Origin: Pseudomonas parafulva
GTDB taxonomy: Bacteria > Pseudomonadota > Gammaproteobacteria > Pseudomonadales > Pseudomonadaceae
NCBI RefSeq assembly: GCF_002021815.1
Contig: NZ_CP019952.1
Coordinates: 3,751,001 to 3,815,000 of the forward strand
DNA: 64,000 bases
Direction of reading: 5' to 3'
Each line of letters starts with the position of its first letter. The stretch's first letter is position 1. The translations under genes and the position numbers were made by a program. The notes below the pieces were generated by a model that was given only the letters and a program-made list of their open reading frames with translations, was not told the DNA's origin and did no database searches. Of this stretch, positions 49,704 through 60,800 are shown piece by piece.

Positions 49704-50323
49704 TACAGAACCCCCAGCAGGTAGACGACGGTGAATACGCAGATCCAGACCACGTCCAGGAAGTGCCAGAACAGGCTCAGGCAGCTCATGCGGGTCTTGG
49801 CGGTCGGCGTGATGCCGTGCTTGTTGATCTGGTACATCATGATTGCCATCCAGATCAGACCAGCCGTCACGTGCAGACCGTGGGTGCCCACCAGGGCGAA
49901 GAAGCCCGACAGGAAGCCACTGCGGTTCGGGCCGAAGCCTTCGCCGATCAGGTGATGGAACTCGTAGATTTCCATCGCGATGAAGCCTGCACCGAACAGG
50001 AAGGTCACAGCCAACCAGCCCAGGACGCCTGCCTTGTTACCGGCGAACATCTTCAGCATGGCGAAGCCGAAGGTGATCGAGGACAGCAGCAGGAACAACG
50101 TTTCAACAGCTACGAAATCGAGCTGGAAGATGTCATGACCCGACGGGCCGCCGGCAAAACTGCCGGACAGCACCGCGTAGGTGGCGAAGAGCGACGCAAA
50201 CAGGATGCAGTCGGTCATCAGGTACAGCCAGAAGCCCAGTACGGTCATCTGGCCCGAGTCGTGGTGGTGATCGTCGTGCCCATGGTCGTGACCATGAGCA
50301 CCGTGCATTACTTGACTGGACAT
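49703..50323 (-). CDS. cyoC: Cytochrome bo3 oxidase subunit III
   Basis: The 206-residue subunit has a histidine-rich N-terminus ([12 protein letters not shown]) and five helices ([18 protein letters not shown]). It is part of the quinol oxidase core. Confidence 0.97.
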   Translation of the reverse strand: MSSQVMHGAHGHDHGHDDHHHDSGQMTVLGFWLYLMTDCILFASLFATYAVLSGSFAGGPSGHDIFQLDFVAVETLFLLLSSITFGFAMLKMFAGNKAGVLGWLAVTFLFGAGFIAMEIYEFHHLIGEGFGPNRSGFLSGFFALVGTHGLHVTAGLIWMAIMMYQINKHGITPTAKTRMSCLSLFWHFLDVVWICVFTVVYLLGVL

Positions 50324-50326
50324 TGA

Positions 50327-52345
50327 TTACACCCGCTCAAACGATTCGACACGTGCACCGGCAGGCAGAGCACCTGCATTGGCCAACGCTTTCATGCGCT
50401 CGCCTTCGATGCGCGCCACTTCTTCGGCCGGAACCATGTAGCCCTGGTCGTCACGCGCAGCGTGGCGAACGAAGACAGCGATGGTTGCAACCAGGCTTGC
50501 GCCGACCAGCCACCAGATGTGCCAGATGAAAGCGAAGCCGAAGATGGTCAGGAACAGACCCATGAACAAACCGGTAGAGGTATTGCTCGGCATGTGGATC
50601 GCTTCGTACTTGCCCGGCACCTTGTAGGCAACACCGGCTTCCTTGGCTTCGTGCCAGGCATCCAGGCCAACCTTCTCAGGCATGTGGGCGAAGTTGTAGA
50701 ACGGAGGTGGCGAGGAAGTCGACCATTCCAGGGTACGGCCGCCCCATGGGTCGCCGGTCACGTCCAGGTTCTGGTGACGATCGCGAACCGATACGAACAG
50801 CTGGATCAGCTGGCAGGCGATACCGAACAGGATCAGCACGGCACCAACCACGGCAACGTACAGGTAGGGTTCCCACAGTGGGTTGTCCGAGTGGTTCAGA
50901 CGACGGGTCATACCCATGAAGCCCAGTGCGTACAGCGGCATGAACGCCACGTAGAAGCCCGAGATCCAGAACCAGAAGGCAGCCTTGCCCCACTTCTCGT
51001 TCAGGGTGAAACCGAAGGCTTTCGGGAACCAGTAGGCGAAGCCGGCGATATAGCCGAATACCGCACCACCGATGATCACGTTATGGAAGTGGGCGATCAC
51101 GAACAGGCTGTTGTGCAGCACGAAGTCAGCACCCGGTACAGCCAGCAGAACGCCGGTCATGCCACCGATGGAGAAGGTGATCATGAAGCCCAGGGTCCAG
51201 AGGATCGGCGCGGTGAAGCGCAGACGGCCCTGGTAGATGGTGAACAGCCAGTTGAACAGCTTCACACCCGTCGGGATGGAGATCAGCATCGTCGCCAGGC
51301 CGAAGAAGGTGTTGACGCTGGCGCCGGCACCCATGGTGAAGAAGTGGTGCAGCCAAACCGCAAAGCCCAGAACAGCGATCGCACCCGATGCGTAGATCAT
51401 CGCGTGGTGGCCGAACAGACGCTTGCCGGCGAAGGTGGAGGTGACTTCCGAGAACACGCCGAAGGCCGGCAGGATCAGGATGTAAACCTCAGGGTGACCC
51501 CACGCCCAGAACAGGTTGACGTACATCATCGGGTTCCCACCAAGCTCGTTGGTGAAGATATGGAAGTCCAGATAACGGTCAACGGTCAGCAGTGCCAGTG
51601 CAGCGGTCAGGATCGGGAACGAAGCCACGATCAGGACGTTTGCCCAGGTGCAGGTCCAGGTGAAGATAGGCATGTCCATCAGCTTCATGCCAGGTGCGCG
51701 CATCTTCATCACGGTGACGAGGAAGTTCACGCCTGTCAGTGTCGTACCCAATCCTGAGAGCTGTAGCGCCCAGATGTAGTAGTCGACACCCACGCCCGGA
51801 CTGTACTGAATGCCCGCGAGCGGCGGATAGGCAACCCAACCGGTCTTGGCGAATTCACCAACGCCCAGCGAGATGTTCACCAGCAGCACGCCTGCCAGCA
51901 GCAGGTAGAAGCTCAGGGAGTTCAGGAACGGGAAGGCCACGTCACGTGCACCGATCTGCAGAGGAACCGCAAGGTTCATCAGGCCGGTGAAGAATGGCAT
52001 CGCCATGAAGATGATCATGATCACACCGTGGGCGGTGAAGATCTGGTCATAGTGTTCAGGCGGCAGGTAGCCTTCGGAACCACCGGTGGCAACAGCCAGC
52101 TGGGTCCGCATCATGATGGCGTCGGCAAAGCCGCGCAGCAGCATGACCATCGCGACGATGATGTACATCACCCCGATTTTCTTGTGGTCGACGGTCGTCA
52201 ACCACTCGGTCCACAAGTAGGACCACTTGCGGAAGTAGGTGATTGCACCAACGACAGCGATACCACCGAGCGCGATTATGGCGAGTGTCACCATGACTAT
52301 CGGCTCGTGATAGGGTATCGCCTCCAGGCTTAATTTACCGAACAT
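50327..52345 (-). CDS. cyoB: Cytochrome bo3 oxidase subunit I
   Basis: The 672-residue catalytic subunit holds haem b, haem o3 and Cu[22 protein letters not shown] contains the cross-linked His-Tyr region, and HHFFTMG supplies CuB histidines. Ubiquinol is oxidised and oxygen reduced to water while protons are pumped. Confidence 0.98.
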   Translation of the reverse strand: MFGKLSLEAIPYHEPIVMVTLAIIALGGIAVVGAITYFRKWSYLWTEWLTTVDHKKIGVMYIIVAMVMLLRGFADAIMMRTQLAVATGGSEGYLPPEHYDQIFTAHGVIMIIFMAMPFFTGLMNLAVPLQIGARDVAFPFLNSLSFYLLLAGVLLVNISLGVGEFAKTGWVAYPPLAGIQYSPGVGVDYYIWALQLSGLGTTLTGVNFLVTVMKMRAPGMKLMDMPIFTWTCTWANVLIVASFPILTAALALLTVDRYLDFHIFTNELGGNPMMYVNLFWAWGHPEVYILILPAFGVFSEVTSTFAGKRLFGHHAMIYASGAIAVLGFAVWLHHFFTMGAGASVNTFFGLATMLISIPTGVKLFNWLFTIYQGRLRFTAPILWTLGFMITFSIGGMTGVLLAVPGADFVLHNSLFVIAHFHNVIIGGAVFGYIAGFAYWFPKAFGFTLNEKWGKAAFWFWISGFYVAFMPLYALGFMGMTRRLNHSDNPLWEPYLYVAVVGAVLILFGIACQLIQLFVSVRDRHQNLDVTGDPWGGRTLEWSTSSPPPFYNFAHMPEKVGLDAWHEAKEAGVAYKVPGKYEAIHMPSNTSTGLFMGLFLTIFGFAFIWHIWWLVGASLVATIAVFVRHAARDDQGYMVPAEEVARIEGERMKALANAGALPAGARVESFERV

Positions 52346-52348
52346 CTC

Positions 52349-53293
52349 TTACTCCTCTGCACCGGCAGCTGGTTGCATACTCGATTCCACACCCTTGGTA
52401 GTGGCCAGGTCTTTGCTGCCAGCTTCTTCGTGGCTCGAACGACCGCGGTTCATGCCTTCGTACTTGTCGACGATCAGCTGGAACTGGTCAGGCGAGGCCT
52501 CGCTATACAGCGTGACTGGGTTGTTTTCGCTTGGTTTGGCCAAGGCTTCGTATTCGGCCTTGTCCAGCTTCTTCGGCGACTGCTTGACTTCGGCGACCCA
52601 CTTCTCGAAGTCTTCCTGGGACGTGGCAGTAGCCTTGAATTTCATGCCGGTGAAGCCAGCACCGCTGTAGTTGGCGCTGATACCGTCAAACACGCCGTTT
52701 TCGTTGGCGATCAGGTGCAGCTTGGTGGTCATGCCCGCCATGGCATAGATCTGGCCACCCAGGCCCGGGATGAAGAACGAGTTCATCACGGCGTCGGAAG
52801 TGACGCGGAAGTTGACCGGGGTATTGGCCGGGAAGACGATCTTGTTGACCGTGGCGATACCTTGTTCCGGGTAGATGAACAGCCACTTCCAGTCTAGCGC
52901 GACGACGTCGATCTGCACGGGCTTCACGTCGGAATCCAGAGGACGGTACGGGTCGAGCTTGTGGGTGGACTTGTAGGTCACGTAACCCAGCACGATGATG
53001 ATCAGGATCGGGATGATCCACACCGCAGCCTCGATCTTGGTCGAGTGCGACCAGTCCGGGGTGTAGGTGGCTGCCTTGTTGGAAGCGCGATACTTCCAGG
53101 CGAACACCACGGTCATGATGATGACTGGCACGACGACCAGCAGCATCAGGCCGATTGCGATCAGGATCAGGTTCTTTTGCTCAATGCCGACCTGTCCCTT
53201 CGGGTCGAGCAGGGTCCAGTTGCACCCACTGAGTAAAAGCATGCCTAAAAAGGGCAATATGCCAAACAGTCTGGGGTAACGCTTTTTACTCAT
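52349..53293 (-). CDS. cyoA: Cytochrome bo3 oxidase subunit II
   Basis: The 314-residue lipoprotein (lipobox LLSGC, C24) has two membrane helices and a cupredoxin-like domain. The domain carries [17 protein letters not shown] and lacks the full CuA cysteine set, as expected for quinol oxidases. It starts the cyoABCDE operon. The promoter region behind it holds a perfect Anr box. Confidence 0.97.
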   Translation of the reverse strand: MSKKRYPRLFGILPFLGMLLLSGCNWTLLDPKGQVGIEQKNLILIAIGLMLLVVVPVIIMTVVFAWKYRASNKAATYTPDWSHSTKIEAAVWIIPILIIIVLGYVTYKSTHKLDPYRPLDSDVKPVQIDVVALDWKWLFIYPEQGIATVNKIVFPANTPVNFRVTSDAVMNSFFIPGLGGQIYAMAGMTTKLHLIANENGVFDGISANYSGAGFTGMKFKATATSQEDFEKWVAEVKQSPKKLDKAEYEALAKPSENNPVTLYSEASPDQFQLIVDKYEGMNRGRSSHEEAGSKDLATTKGVESSMQPAAGAEE

Positions 53294-53848
53294 CTCACGA
53301 CCTCTAGATCAGCTTGCTTCAATGCAATTGGTGTTTGGTAGCCAACACTTCGTCCAACCAAGTGAGGCATTGCGCGCCCGTACCCGCTCCTGCCTGGGCC
53401 CGACTGCAGGACCTTGGCTTCAAGCGAGTTAGCGGTGCTTTTGGTTTTGTAGGCAAAGGCCTGTATAGCAGACCAATTCCATTTGGTGCGGAAAACGCGG
53501 AGGGGGGTCCGCCCGGTATCGCCGTTGGGCGAAACTTGACGAAGTCAGCAAAAAGGAGCGCTGGGGCTTCCTTCAATCCTGCGACTTGCAAGCAGTGCCG
53601 AACGGAAATTGGGGGCGATTGTAGATAGGTCGCCAACCCTTGACTATGACTTATTGAGCAACAGTCCTTTACAGGTTCTGTAACAATAGCGCCGAAAAAT
53701 TCAACTTCGCGACACTTTGTCGCACCCCTGGCTATAGCCCTGCAACCCGCATCCAGCAAGGGCTACAGCTTGATCTGGATCAACTTGCCAGGGGTTTTCG
53801 TACCTCGATGAAGCCCGCGAAAACCTTGTCGTATTCAGGGACTTTTGT
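53294..53848. promoter_or_regulatory. Long upstream region of cyoA
   Basis: This 555-bp gap has no credible gene; the minus-strand frame 53319-53759 lacks a ribosome-binding site and family resemblance. A minus-strand TACAAT (plus 53618-53623) with a weak TAGTCA 17 bp away could be a promoter. A TATAGC (plus 53731-53736) lies below the Anr box. A GGA-rich stem followed by TTTTT sits near 53550-53573 on the minus strand. Confidence 0.5.
53770..53783. promoter_or_regulatory. Perfect Anr/FNR box
   Basis: TTGATCTGGATCAA is an exact match to the consensus TTGAT-N4-ATCAA. It lies between dsbB and cyoA, about 480 bp before the cyoA start. Low-oxygen control by Anr of the cyo region, or of a transcript starting near 53724, is likely. 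Confidence 0.8.
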
Positions 53849-54355
53849 CTAAGGACGGCGACGGTTGCGGTAGATGCCAAGTGGCACCAGCAACGCCGTC
53901 AGGACGAAGGCGATCAACGCCCATTGCGCCAGTGAAAGGCCCAGCACCGGTGGGTAAGGCGTGCTGCAGAAACCGTCCACCTGAAACGCCAGCGGCCAGA
54001 CCTTGGCCAAGGGCAAGTCATCGACGATGGGCTGCAGCGTATCGATGCCACAACTGACCATGGGGTTGGCGAGTATATACACATGGTTGCCGGCTGCAAT
54101 GATTCCGCCAATGGCGCTGACCACGACCAGTGCCTCGAAGAAGGTCAGGCTGCGTCGCCCGGGCATGGCTGCGGCCAGGAATGCGAAGACGGCGATGCAC
54201 AGGAGCGCATAGCGCTGAAGAATGCACAACGGGCATGGCGCCTCGCCCAGCACCACCTGCATGTAAAGGGCGCCACCGATCAGCGAAACGCAGATCAGGC
54301 CCAACAGTACCAGAAAGCGCCGTTCCCGATTCAGGCGCGATGTTTGATCATTCAT
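53849..54355 (-). CDS. dsbB: Disulfide bond formation protein DsbB
   Basis: The 168-residue inner-membrane protein has four helices and the two cysteine pairs C41-C44 (EAPCPLC) and C102/C130, corresponding to E. coli 41/44 and 104/130. It reoxidises DsbA and passes electrons to ubiquinone, which the neighbouring quinol oxidase can oxidise. ATG 54355 gives the normal length. Confidence 0.93.
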   Translation of the reverse strand: MNDQTSRLNRERRFLVLLGLICVSLIGGALYMQVVLGEAPCPLCILQRYALLCIAVFAFLAAAMPGRRSLTFFEALVVVSAIGGIIAAGNHVYILANPMVSCGIDTLQPIVDDLPLAKVWPLAFQVDGFCSTPYPPVLGLSLAQWALIAFVLTALLVPLGIYRNRRRP

Positions 54356-54737
54356 TGCCGGTTCCTTGGATGGATAGTCGCAGCGTAGTCCGCCAGCCTG
54401 GCGCAATTCTACACAGACGCCGGTTGCCTGGGCGCTTCGCCTTCATGGATACATATTCCAGGCGACAATGGGGTGTGGCTCTGACCGGGCGTTGGCAGGA
54501 CGGTTCAACGAGGGGCAGCAAAAAAGTGAAGCTACCGGACAGGCCGCAGTTGCCGCCTGCTTCTCGTTCAGCAGGAGTGAATGGCAGCTGGGTTAATGCA
54601 GGATTAACGCAGGACTCAAGCATTGCCCTGACGGATTTCGTGAGCACGGCGAGGGGCTGCTTTGCAGCCCCTGATGACGGCCGACCATCGCGTAGCCGTT
54701 ACGCTTCTTTATATATAGTCACTAGGCGTTAAAACGC
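54356..54737. other. Interval between dsbB and hmp
   Basis: These 382 bp hold a GTTAAT-GCAGG-ATTAAC palindrome (54592-54608) and a hairpin at 54653-54671. A 99-codon minus frame (54348-54647) overlaps the dsbB start and looks spurious. Nothing else is seen. Confidence 0.55.
54653..54671. terminator. Stem-loop downstream of hmp
   Basis: GGGGCTGC (54653-54660) pairs with GCAGCCCC (54664-54671) with loop TTT. It resembles the second hairpin of P. putida REP elements and lies 67 bp after the hmp stop. Confidence 0.5.
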
Positions 54738-55916
54738 TTACACCAGCGCCGCGGCCGGCCCGAAGAACTCGTAGCGGGTCTGCCGCTCGGGCACGCCCAG
54801 GGCCAGAAGCTGGCGTTTGACCGCGGCCATGAAGGGCTTCGGCCCGAGGAAGTAGACGTCCACGTCGCGTTCACGAGGGAGCCACTCGCCCAGCAGATGC
54901 TGGTCCAGCAAGCCCACGGCATTGGCGTGGGCGGCATCATCCGCTTCGGCGTAGCAGTAGAAACGCTTGAGTTGCGGGTGCTGCGCTGCCTGGGTGTCGA
55001 GCCACTCGCGAAACGCATGCACCTGCCCGTTGCGCGCGCAGTGAATGAAGTGCACCGGCCGGCCGGTCGGCAAGGCCGCCTCTAGCATGGCCAGGGTAGG
55101 CGTTATGCCCACGCCCCCGCTGATCAGCACCAACGGCTTGTCACTGGCGGCCAGTGTGAAATCACCGGCTGGTGGGAACAATTGGAGGGTGTCACCTACC
55201 ATCAGGTGGTCATGCAGGTAGTTGGAGACCGTGCCACCCGATTCGCGTTTGACGCTGATCCGATATTCACCACCGTCGCACAACGCGGAAAGCGAATAGT
55301 TGCGACGATGCTCTACACCATCGATCATCAGCCTCAGGCCGATGTACTGCCCAGGTTCGGCCTTGAGCACTGGCTTGCCGTCCACTGGGGTGAAGTAGAA
55401 AGAGACGATTTCGCGGCTTTCCTCCACTCGCCGTGCCAGTCGGAACTCGCGGGTCCCTCGCCATCCGCCGTCGGCCTCTTCTTTTTGCTTGTATAGGCTT
55501 TCTTCAGCATTGATGAGAATGTCTGCCAACTGGCCGTAGGCTGCGCCCCAGGCGTCGATCACCTCGGCCGTGGCAATGTCCTTGCCCAACACTTCCTCAA
55601 TGGCCCGCAACAAGCAGCGGCCAACGATCGGGTAATGCTCGGGCAGGATCTGCAACGCCACATGCTTGTTGATGATCTGGCCCACCAGACCGCCCAACTG
55701 TTCGAGCTGGTCGATATGACGGGCATACATCAGCACGCCATTGGCCAAGGCACGCGGCTGGTCACCGCTGGCCTGGTGCGCCTGGTTGAACAGTGGACGT
55801 ACCTCGGGGTACTCGTTGAGCATCATTTGGTAGAAATGAGTGGTCAGTGTCTCGCCGCCGGTTTCCAGCAATGGAACGGTGGCCTTGATGATCGCACGTT
55901 GTTCGGCATTGAGCAT
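54738..55916 (-). CDS. hmp: Flavohemoglobin nitric oxide dioxygenase
   Basis: The 392-residue enzyme has a globin domain with proximal H85 (NKHVALQI), then a FAD domain (HRRNYSLSA) and an NAD domain (VLISGGVGITPTLAML). It converts NO to nitrate with oxygen. MLNAEQRAIIK at ATG 55916 is the family start; the longer frame to 56009 covers the promoter. It is divergent from its activator norR (fhpR in P. putida). Confidence 0.96.
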   Translation of the reverse strand: MLNAEQRAIIKATVPLLETGGETLTTHFYQMMLNEYPEVRPLFNQAHQASGDQPRALANGVLMYARHIDQLEQLGGLVGQIINKHVALQILPEHYPIVGRCLLRAIEEVLGKDIATAEVIDAWGAAYGQLADILINAEESLYKQKEEADGGWRGTREFRLARRVEESREIVSFYFTPVDGKPVLKAEPGQYIGLRLMIDGVEHRRNYSLSALCDGGEYRISVKRESGGTVSNYLHDHLMVGDTLQLFPPAGDFTLAASDKPLVLISGGVGITPTLAMLEAALPTGRPVHFIHCARNGQVHAFREWLDTQAAQHPQLKRFYCYAEADDAAHANAVGLLDQHLLGEWLPRERDVDVYFLGPKPFMAAVKRQLLALGVPERQTRYEFFGPAAALV

Positions 55917-55961
55917 TGCAGCAACTCCTGAGCCATGGGCTTCGAATGATGCCTGGGTCAT

Positions 55962-55978
55962 TTCACCATTCGTGCCAA
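55962..55978 (-). promoter_or_regulatory. Sigma54-type promoter of hmp
   Basis: On the minus strand TTGGCACGAATGGTGAA resembles YTGGCACGRNNNTTGCW, with mismatches in the -12 element. It would start transcription about 35 nt before the hmp ATG. NorR-type activators require sigma54, which supports the reading. Confidence 0.55.
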
Positions 55979-56019
55979 GTCCAGGGCCCTGCAAATTCGG
56001 GGGCTTCAAGCCCTAGCAT

Positions 56020-56056
56020 GTCAAAATGACACAGGATGGCTTATAGTCAATTAGAC
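56020..56056. promoter_or_regulatory. Two NorR binding sites
   Basis: GTCAAAATGAC (56020-56030) fits GTCA-N3-TGAC exactly. GTCAATTAGAC (56046-56056) keeps GT-N7-AC. They are 26 bp apart and lie about 45-80 bp upstream of the sigma54-like promoter, as expected for enhancer sites; they also overlap the norR promoter. Confidence 0.65.
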
Positions 56057-56070
56057 ACACAGGAGTCCCT

Positions 56071-57624
56071 ATGACTACCAAGCCATTGCTTACCGCCTTG
56101 CTGCCACTGGTCAGCGACCTGTCCCGCGACCTGCCCGATCAGGAGCGCTATCGCCGTTTACTGCAAGCCATGCGCAGTCTGCTGCCCTGTGACGCTGCCG
56201 CCTTGCTCCGGCTCGATGGCCAATGGCTAGTGCCCTTGGCCGTGGACGGCCTGAGCCCAGATACCGTTGGCCGTCGCTTCAAGGTCAGTGAGCACCCACG
56301 TTTTCAGATTCTGTTGAGCAGCCCCTCCCCTACCCGCTTTGCCAGCGACTCCGAGCTGCCGGACCCCTACGATGGCCTGGTCAATACGCCGGACGTGGAC
56401 CTTGAGGTTCACGACTGCATGGGTTGCCCCTTGATGGTCGATGAGCGCCCGTGGGGGCTGGTCACCCTCGATGCCCTGACGCCCGGCCAGTTTCAGAGCC
56501 TGGAGCTCGACGCCTTGCAAGCCTTTGCCAGCCTGGCCGCTGCCACCGTGACCGTGGCCGAGCGGATCGAACGCCTGGCCCTGCGCGCAGAAAACGAGCA
56601 TCAGCGAGCAGAGGTGTATCGCCAGGCCAGTGGTCAGGACCGAGAGCTGATCGGCCAGAGCCCGGCCCACAAGCGCATGCTGGAGGAAATCCGATTGGTG
56701 GGCAGCAGCGACCTCACCGTGCTGATCACCGGCGAGACCGGGGTGGGCAAAGAGTTGGTAGCCCAAGCCCTGCACCAGGCGAGCAGCCGCGCCCACAAGC
56801 CGTTGATCAGCCTGAACTGCGCAGCGCTGCCCGACACGCTGGTGGAAAGCGAGCTGTTCGGCCACGTGCGCGGAGCCTTCACCGGCGCCCATGCAGAGCG
56901 CCGAGGCAAGTTCGAACTGGCCAATGGGGGCACGCTGTTTCTCGACGAGGTAGGCGAGTTGCCGCTAGCCGTACAAGCCAAGCTGCTGCGCGTGTTGCAA
57001 AGCGGGCAGTTGCAGCGGCTGGGCTCGGACCGCGAACACCACGTCGACGTGCGCCTGATCGCCGCCACCAACCGCGATCTGGCCGCCGAGGTGCGCAGCG
57101 GGCGATTGCGTGCCGATTTCTACCACCGCCTGAGCGTATATCCCCTGCATGTCCCCCCTCTGCGGGAACGAGCACGCGACGTGCTACTTCTGGCGGGCTA
57201 CTTCCTCGAACAGAATCGCTCACGCCTGGGCTTGAGCAGCCTACGTCTGGACGCGGACACCCAGGCTGCACTTCTGTCCTACGACTGGCCGGGCAACGTG
57301 CGTGAACTGGAGCATCTGATCGGCCGCTCGGCGCTCAAGGCGTTGGGCCGACAAACGGTACGTCCCAGGATTTTGTCCTTGACCGCTGCCGACCTGGATC
57401 TTCAGCCACTTGCTTCGCTGCCTGCACAGCTCGCCCCCGCCCATGAAACGGCGGTGCCGGAACTGGGTGCTGGAGGCCTGCGCCAAGCGCTGGACACCTA
57501 CCAACGCCAGTTGATTCAGGCCTGCCTGGATCAACATCAGGGCAACTGGGCAGCCACCGCAAGAGTGCTCGAACTCGACCGCGCGAACCTCAGCCGCTTG
57601 GCCCGGCGGCTGGGCATTCGCTAG
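56071..57624 (+). CDS. norR: Nitric oxide-responsive sigma54 activator NorR (FhpR)
   Basis: The 517-residue protein has an N-terminal GAF domain that binds NO through iron. An AAA+ domain follows with GETGVGKE (near 220) and the sigma54-contact loop GAFTGA (near 266), then a C-terminal Fis-type helix-turn-helix. It switches on hmp in response to NO. AGGAG lies 6 nt before ATG 56071. Confidence 0.95.
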   Translation: MTTKPLLTALLPLVSDLSRDLPDQERYRRLLQAMRSLLPCDAAALLRLDGQWLVPLAVDGLSPDTVGRRFKVSEHPRFQILLSSPSPTRFASDSELPDPYDGLVNTPDVDLEVHDCMGCPLMVDERPWGLVTLDALTPGQFQSLELDALQAFASLAAATVTVAERIERLALRAENEHQRAEVYRQASGQDRELIGQSPAHKRMLEEIRLVGSSDLTVLITGETGVGKELVAQALHQASSRAHKPLISLNCAALPDTLVESELFGHVRGAFTGAHAERRGKFELANGGTLFLDEVGELPLAVQAKLLRVLQSGQLQRLGSDREHHVDVRLIAATNRDLAAEVRSGRLRADFYHRLSVYPLHVPPLRERARDVLLLAGYFLEQNRSRLGLSSLRLDADTQAALLSYDWPGNVRELEHLIGRSALKALGRQTVRPRILSLTAADLDLQPLASLPAQLAPAHETAVPELGAGGLRQALDTYQRQLIQACLDQHQGNWAATARVLELDRANLSRLARRLGIR

Positions 57625-57680
57625 GGATGCCTCACAAAAGGATTAACCCAGAAAGCCTCTGGTTGGTCTGAACACGGCTG

Positions 57681-57722
57681 CTATATCTCCTAAACGCCCA
57701 CGCCTCGACTGACCGGTCGAGG
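57681..57722 (+). promoter_or_regulatory. Candidate stationary-phase promoter and leader hairpin of lapF
   Basis: CTATATC (57681-57687) resembles the RpoS-type -10 box CTATACT; lapF of KT2440 is known to depend on RpoS. A hairpin CCTCGAC/GTCGAGG (57703-57709/57716-57722) follows, either in the leader or as an end for norR mRNA. Confidence 0.4.
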
Positions 57723-57810
57723 CTGCCGCATCGCGTTCCAGAGGACCTGGTGCAGCAATGCCGGCCGCATTCAGGCCGGGGGGGATCAGTCGACCAGCAG
57801 GGAGCACTTC

Positions 57811-60800
57811 ATGGAAAACATCGTCGTCGCCGATAAGCAGTCCGCCGTCGCCACCCAGAATGCCTGGGGCAATATCACTCTCAATGGCCCAGGCGTCGTG
57901 CAGATGCCCGTCGCGCCCGACCAGGTCGCCACCGTCACGCAACGCGGGCAGGATTTGATCGTCACGCTCAAGTCCGGCGAAAAGGTCACCATCGATAATT
58001 TCTTCGCGGTGAACCAGGCAGGCGTCGGCAGCGACATGGTGTTCGTCGGCGAAGACGGCACCCTCTGGCAAGCCGAATACAACGCTCAGGCTTTCACCGG
58101 CTTCACCTTCAACGAAGTGGCTTCTCTGGACGAACTGGTTGCAGGCATCGGTACGGCGGGCGACGCGATGCCGACGTGGGCCATCGCAGGCTTGGGATTG
58201 CTCGGCGTGGGCGGCGGCGCGGCGGCGCTGGGCGGCGGTAGCGGCGGCGGCGGCGGTGGCGGTGCAGTACCTGACACCACGGCACCGGCAACCCCCATCG
58301 ACCTGCTGGTTTCCCCGGATGGCCTGCGCCTGTCGGGGCGCGGTGAAGCGGGTGCGATCGTGAACATTCGTGATGCCGCTGGCAACCTGCTCGGTACCGG
58401 TACGGTCGGGGCCGATGGCAGCTTCGATATAGCGCTCAACGCCCCCCAGATCAACAACGAAAACCTGCAGGTAACCTTGACCGATGCAGCCGGCAATGTG
58501 TCTGCACCGGGCACCGTGACCGCGCCGGATGCGACCGCTCCGCTGGCGCCGACCGAACTTGCCATCGACGCTCAGGGTACAACGCTCACAGGCCGCGCCG
58601 AGCCCGGTTCCACGGTGTCGGTCAGAGGGGCTGACGGCGTGCTGCTGGGCTCGGCCACGGCTGGGGCGGACGGCTTGTTCAGCATTACCCTGCAACCGGC
58701 ACAGACAGCGGGCCAGGCGTTGCAGGTCACGGCCGAGGATGCAGCGGGCAACACGTCCGCCGCAGCTGGTATTGTGGCTCCAGTGGTCGATGGCACCGAC
58801 ACCACCGCTCCTGATGCGCCCGTGGCGCTCGTTGTCTCCGCTGATGGCACGCGCCTGTCGGGCCGCGGCGAACCCGGCACCACGGTCAACGTTCGCGACC
58901 CTGCCGGCAATGTGATCGGCAGCGGCGTGGTGGGGGCCAATGGAGCCTTCGAGGTGGTGCTCACACCGGCGCAGCTTGATAGCCAGAACCTGCAAGTCAC
59001 CCTGACCGACGCCGCTGGCAACGTCTCTGCACCGGGTGCCGTCGTTGCGCCAGACCTCACAGCGCCGCTCGCACCGACCAACCTGGCCGTCGATGCCCAA
59101 GGGGCCACCCTGACCGGGCGGGCCGAACCTGGGTCTACCGTTTCGGTACGCGGCCCTGGCGGTGCGTTGCTGGGCACCGCCATCGCGGGCGCCGACGGCC
59201 TGTTCAGCATCACGCTGCAACCCCCGCAGACCACTGGCCAGGCCCTGGCGGTGAGCGCTACCGACGCAGCAGGCAATACGTCGCCGGCAGCCAACATCAC
59301 CGCGCCCTTGGTCGATGGCGGTGACACCACACCGCCGGATGCACCTGTGGACCTAGTGGTCGGCCTAGCCGGCACACAGTTGAGCGGTCGCGGCGAAGCC
59401 GGCACCACCGTGCAAGTGCGCGACGCCGCAGGCAACCTGCTCGCCACAGGCACCGTCGGTGCCGATGGGACCTTCACCGTCAGCCTGGACCCCGCCGTCA
59501 AGGACGGCAGCAGCCTCCAAGTCACCCTGACCGACGCGGCAGGCAACACATCGCCAGCCGCCAGCGTGGCGTCGCCAGACCTCGTAGGGCCTGCCCAACC
59601 CACTGACCTGGCCCTGGCCGATGGCGTCACCTTCACCGGCCGCGGTGAGCCGGGTGCTACCGTGCAAGTGCGCGATGCCGCCGGCACCGTGATCGGCACA
59701 GGCACCGTGGGCGCAGACGGCGCCTTCAGCATTACTCTCTCCCCTGCCCAGGCCAACGGCCAGGCACTGGACGTACGCCTAGTCGATGGGGCAGGCAATG
59801 CCTCGGCGCCCTTGCAGTTCGACGCCCCTGACATCACCCCGCCAGAGGCGGTCACCAATGTGCTGGTCGGCCCTGGCGGTACCGTCATCGGGGGCCGAGG
59901 CGAGCCAGGTGCAACGGTGGAGGTGCGCGATGCGAGCGGGACCCTGCTGGGCAGCGCGGTGGTCACTGCCAACGGCACCTTCCTGGTCAACCTCGACCCC
60001 GCCGTGCAACCCGGCGAGCAACTGAGCCTGGTGCAGACAGACCCTAGCGGCAACGCCTCGCCCGCCGTCGACTACGAAGTGCCCCTGACCCCAGCCCTGG
60101 AAAGCCCAGCCAACCTGGCGGTAAACGCCGACGGCACCGTGCTTACCGGTACTGCCCCGGCAGGCTCGCGCGTCGAAGTGCGCGATGCCAGCGGTGCGTT
60201 GGTCGGCAGCGCCATCGCCAATGCCGACGGCAGCTTCAGCATCGATCTGAACCCGGCCCAGGCCAACGGCGAACTGCTGGATGTGGTGGCCATCGCCGAC
60301 GGTGTATCGTCACTGCCCGCCCAGGTCACCGCCCCCGATATCACGGCTCCCGCCGCTCCCGCAGAGCTGGCGGTGAGTGCCGACGGCACCGTGGTCACGG
60401 GCCGCGCCGAGCCGGGCAGCACCGTGCGCATTCTGGCCGCTGACGGCACCGAGCTGGGCTCGGCGGTGGTCGGCGCCACCGGCGTGTTCAGCATTACCTT
60501 GAACCCTGCCCAAGTGGACGGCGAAGTGCTGCAAGCCACTGCCACCGATGCGGCGGGCAACGTATCCCAAGCCAGTGCAGTCACAGCACCGGACATCGAT
60601 GGCGGTGGTGACGTCACACCGCCAGACGCGCCCGTGGACCTGGTCATCGGGCTAGCAGGCAGTCAACTGACTGGCCGCGGCGAAGCCGGCACCACCGTGC
60701 AAGTGCGCGACGCGGCAGGCAACCTGCTCGCCACAGGCACCGTCGGTGCCGATGGGACCTTCACCGTCAGCCTGGACCCCGCCGTCAAGGACGGCAGCAG

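Noticed and set aside
53319..53759. 146-codon minus frame upstream of cyoA
   Set aside because: It lies over the promoter region, has no ribosome-binding site and low-quality composition.
54348..54647. 99-codon minus frame upstream of dsbB
   Set aside because: It overlaps the dsbB start, has no recognisable domain and covers a palindrome; coding is unconvincing.
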